In this document: positions 62,489 to 64,000 of the stretch, piece by piece
Layout: the number at the start of each line of letters is the position of its first letter
How positions within the stretch are numbered: the first letter of the stretch is position 1
DNA from: Paenibacillus lactis
GTDB taxonomy: Bacteria; Bacillota; Bacilli; Paenibacillales; Paenibacillaceae
Length of the DNA: 64,000 nucleotides
Assembly: GCF_017873605.1 (NCBI RefSeq)
Contig: NZ_JAGGKI010000002.1
Coordinates: 124,001-188,000 of the forward strand
Reading direction: 5' to 3'
The notes under the pieces: model-generated
Seen by the model: the letters and a program-made list of their open reading frames with translations, nothing else
What the model was told of the DNA's origin: nothing
The model's database searches: none
Program-made: the position numbers and the translations under genes

Positions 62489-63409
62489 TCAGCCGGTAAA
62501 AATGGTTGCTTTCTCTGTGTTCTCTGCTGTCTGTGCTGCTTGTGCTTTCCCTGTGTTCTCTGCTGTCTGTGCTGCTTGTGCTTTCTCTGTACTCTCTGTG
62601 TCCTCTGCGTTCTGGGCAAGCAGGGGAGAATACATCATAAGCGCATGATTCTCCGTAATCCATTCATCGTCAAGCAGCTCGCCTTCCCGGCTGAACACCT
62701 TCCGGCCGATCACGTTATGCCGCGCATATCCGCCCCACGCTTCCTGCGTGATGCGGTGCTCCCGCTCATACACCTGATAGCGGTACAGCGGCTGAGCCGT
62801 ACAGCGCCACTCCCCGATCAGCTCCTCGTCTGATACATATACCGACAGCTGATAAATATCCTCCGTCGGATTATAAATCTGTAGATCCAAATAATTGTAA
62901 GCACAGGTCGCTCCGCTGCCGAACGGCTGGGTGCGGCCAGAATCCGGAAACACGTCGTAGCTGTGGCGATGACGCTCTGTCACCTGAAGCGGCGTATGCA
63001 GCGTCATCCAGTATATCAAATTCGAGAGCTGGCACAGGCCTCCGCCGATGCCTGCCCTAAAGCCGCCGTAAAAGAGCACCATGCCATCCACATAACCTTT
63101 GCGCCGGGTAGGACGGCCGATCATTTTCCAATAGGACATGGTTTCGCCGGGACGGATGAGAAGGCCGTCCAGACGTCGCACCGCAAGGCGCAGATTGATT
63201 ACTTTATTATGCTGGTACCACATGTCGACATCCTTCAGCCGGCGCATCAGCGGCGTCCGATGCTTGAAGACGGGATAGTGCAGCGGCTCGGAAGACCTTA
63301 TCCGTGCCATGCCTCTTCTGCCTTGCTTCAGCCATTCCCAATAGCGCCGGCAGGTAAAATACTGTTTTCCCGCCCAAAGCCTTAGTTTAGAGCGTTTCAC
63401 CGGTTTCAT
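62489..63409 (-). CDS. VanW family protein with repeat tail
   Basis: A 306-residue protein. The VanW core runs from about residue 60 to 250: RLDGLLIRPGETMSYWKMIG, GYVDGMVLFYGGFRAGIGGG, LCQLSNLIYWMTLHTPLQVT and ERHRHSYDVFPDSGRTQPFG. The family is of unknown function and often linked to cell-envelope or resistance loci. The last 50 residues are low complexity and repetitive (KAQAAQTAENT). No signal peptide is evident. It is divergent from the SDR gene. Confidence 0.82.
   Translation of the reverse strand: MKPVKRSKLRLWAGKQYFTCRRYWEWLKQGRRGMARIRSSEPLHYPVFKHRTPLMRRLKDVDMWYQHNKVINLRLAVRRLDGLLIRPGETMSYWKMIGRPTRRKGYVDGMVLFYGGFRAGIGGGLCQLSNLIYWMTLHTPLQVTERHRHSYDVFPDSGRTQPFGSGATCAYNYLDLQIYNPTEDIYQLSVYVSDEELIGEWRCTAQPLYRYQVYEREHRITQEAWGGYARHNVIGRKVFSREGELLDDEWITENHALMMYSPLLAQNAEDTESTEKAQAAQTAENTGKAQAAQTAENTEKATIFTG
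62505..62600. repeat. 36-bp tandem repeat in the VanW gene 3' end
   Basis: On the plus strand GTGCTTTC(C/T)CTGTG followed by TTCTCTGCTGTCTGTGCTGCTT repeats with a 36-bp period for about 2.6 copies. On the coding strand it encodes the 12-residue unit KAQAAQTAENTG/E. Being in frame, copy number could vary without breaking the protein. Confidence 0.8.
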
Positions 63410-63600
63410 GACTTCCCATTCTCCCCTCGCGGACCATTCCCGTTAATCCCAACACTTCCATCAATTTGGAAACAGTTTAACACACTATTTGCAGGATGTT
63501 GTGAATATCTTGTAATGAGGCCGCACCCCGAACTGGGCGAATGCATAGAGATAAAACATCACCGTGGATGCAATGTCATCTATGCCCGAGGAGGATTGTC

Positions 63601-64000
63601 ATGAATGCTGAGCAGCCCATCCCTTATATCGGCTTCAAAACGGTATGCAAGGAGCAGCCTATTGCGTTCCCGCCGCAGCATCAACCCGTTCAGCCCGGTC
63701 TTGAAAGCTTGATGAAGCCGGTTCCCATTACGGAAGACCCGGCTTATCGCGGCAGCGGCAAGCTGGAAGGCAAAGTCGCCATCGTGACCGGAGGAGACAG
63801 CGGAATCGGCAAGGCGGCAGCCATTGCTTTTGCCAAGGAAGGCGCCGATCTGGTCATCCCCTACTTATATGAGACATCGGATGCGGAAGTCACCAAAGCC
63901 CGAATCGAACAGCTTGGGCAGCGCTGCATCCCGATTAAAATCGATTTGCGCTACAAAAAAAATTGCGAGGCTGTCATCCGGCAAACCCTTGCCGAGTTCG
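63601..64000 (+). CDS. SDR family oxidoreductase (partial)
   Basis: ATG 63601 follows GAGGAGGA and the frame runs off the right edge (133 residues seen). A 45-residue N-terminal extension (PIPYIGFKTVCKEQPIAFPP) precedes the Rossmann domain, with the TGxxxGIG loop in VAIVTGGDSGIGKAAAIAFA. The extension plus SDR layout fits general-stress-type glucose/alcohol dehydrogenases such as B. subtilis YdaD/YhdF relatives. The catalytic Tyr-Lys pair is outside the window. Confidence 0.85.
   Translation, partial: MNAEQPIPYIGFKTVCKEQPIAFPPQHQPVQPGLESLMKPVPITEDPAYRGSGKLEGKVAIVTGGDSGIGKAAAIAFAKEGADLVIPYLYETSDAEVTKARIEQLGQRCIPIKIDLRYKKNCEAVIRQTLAEF

Noticed and set aside
63475..63500. Sigma-B type promoter (GTTTAA) before the SDR gene
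   Set aside because: The downstream half, GGATGT, matches poorly, and many Paenibacillus lack sigma B.

Overview
The window reads as chromosomal DNA of a spore-forming Bacillota bacterium, most likely Paenibacillus or a close relative. Support: moderately high GC with strong AGGAGG-type ribosome binding sites, frequent GTG and TTG starts, a CUT1 sugar ABC operon beside a YesM/YesN-type two-component pair, a CsbD protein, a YjcZ-type sporulation microprotein, DUF2935 and YmaF proteins, and a cobalamin riboswitch ahead of class I ribonucleotide reductase. The genus is inferred; no rRNA is present.

Layout. 1-8 kb: TrmB-type regulator (cut by the window edge), zinc-ribbon protein, small conserved protein, VanY-like lipoprotein peptidase, a SNF2 helicase with a degenerate SWIM-type partner, and a small membrane protein. 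8-15 kb: a sugar-binding lipoprotein and two permeases, divergent from a sensor kinase and AraC-type response regulator; no ATPase is encoded, so a shared one is presumably used. 15-19 kb: RidA, an NAD(P)-binding protein, small proteins, CsbD and an HD-GYP protein. 19-25 kb: a 1,907-residue protein built almost entirely of decapeptide repeats, behind a strong promoter and a structured leader with an intrinsic terminator. 25-32 kb: MFS exporter, ECF sigma/anti-sigma pair, GH13 glucosidase and zinc alcohol dehydrogenase. 32-41 kb: UvrA-like ABC protein, deoxynucleotidase, holin-like protein and a heterodimeric ABC exporter. 41-46 kb: secreted protein, LysR regulator divergent from nitronate monooxygenase, and a metalloprotease/MerR-TipAS operon with a textbook MerR promoter.

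46-52 kb: a minus-strand cluster (YmaF, DUF2935, a basic protein, a carboxypeptidase-regulatory-repeat protein and a YjcZ microprotein not previously called), then a truncated tRNA-Thr copy and an intact tRNA-Thr flanking a DHFR-like gene, then a thiamine-binding protein. 52-57 kb: cobalamin riboswitch, nrdA, an 86-bp tandem repeat array, nrdB. 57-64 kb: a GNAT-RidA fusion with an attenuator-like leader, a DUF2975/XRE pair with a large palindrome over its promoter, DUF817, two P-loop proteins, an FMN reductase, a VanW protein with a repeat tail, and the start of an SDR gene.

A recurrent theme is short, unrelated, mostly non-coding tandem repeats (units from about 15 to 86 bp) in intergenic stretches. 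The most unusual items are the giant decapeptide-repeat gene with its leader, the repeat array inside the nrdA-nrdB unit, and the four-segment leader with a 46-codon reading frame ahead of the GNAT-RidA fusion.
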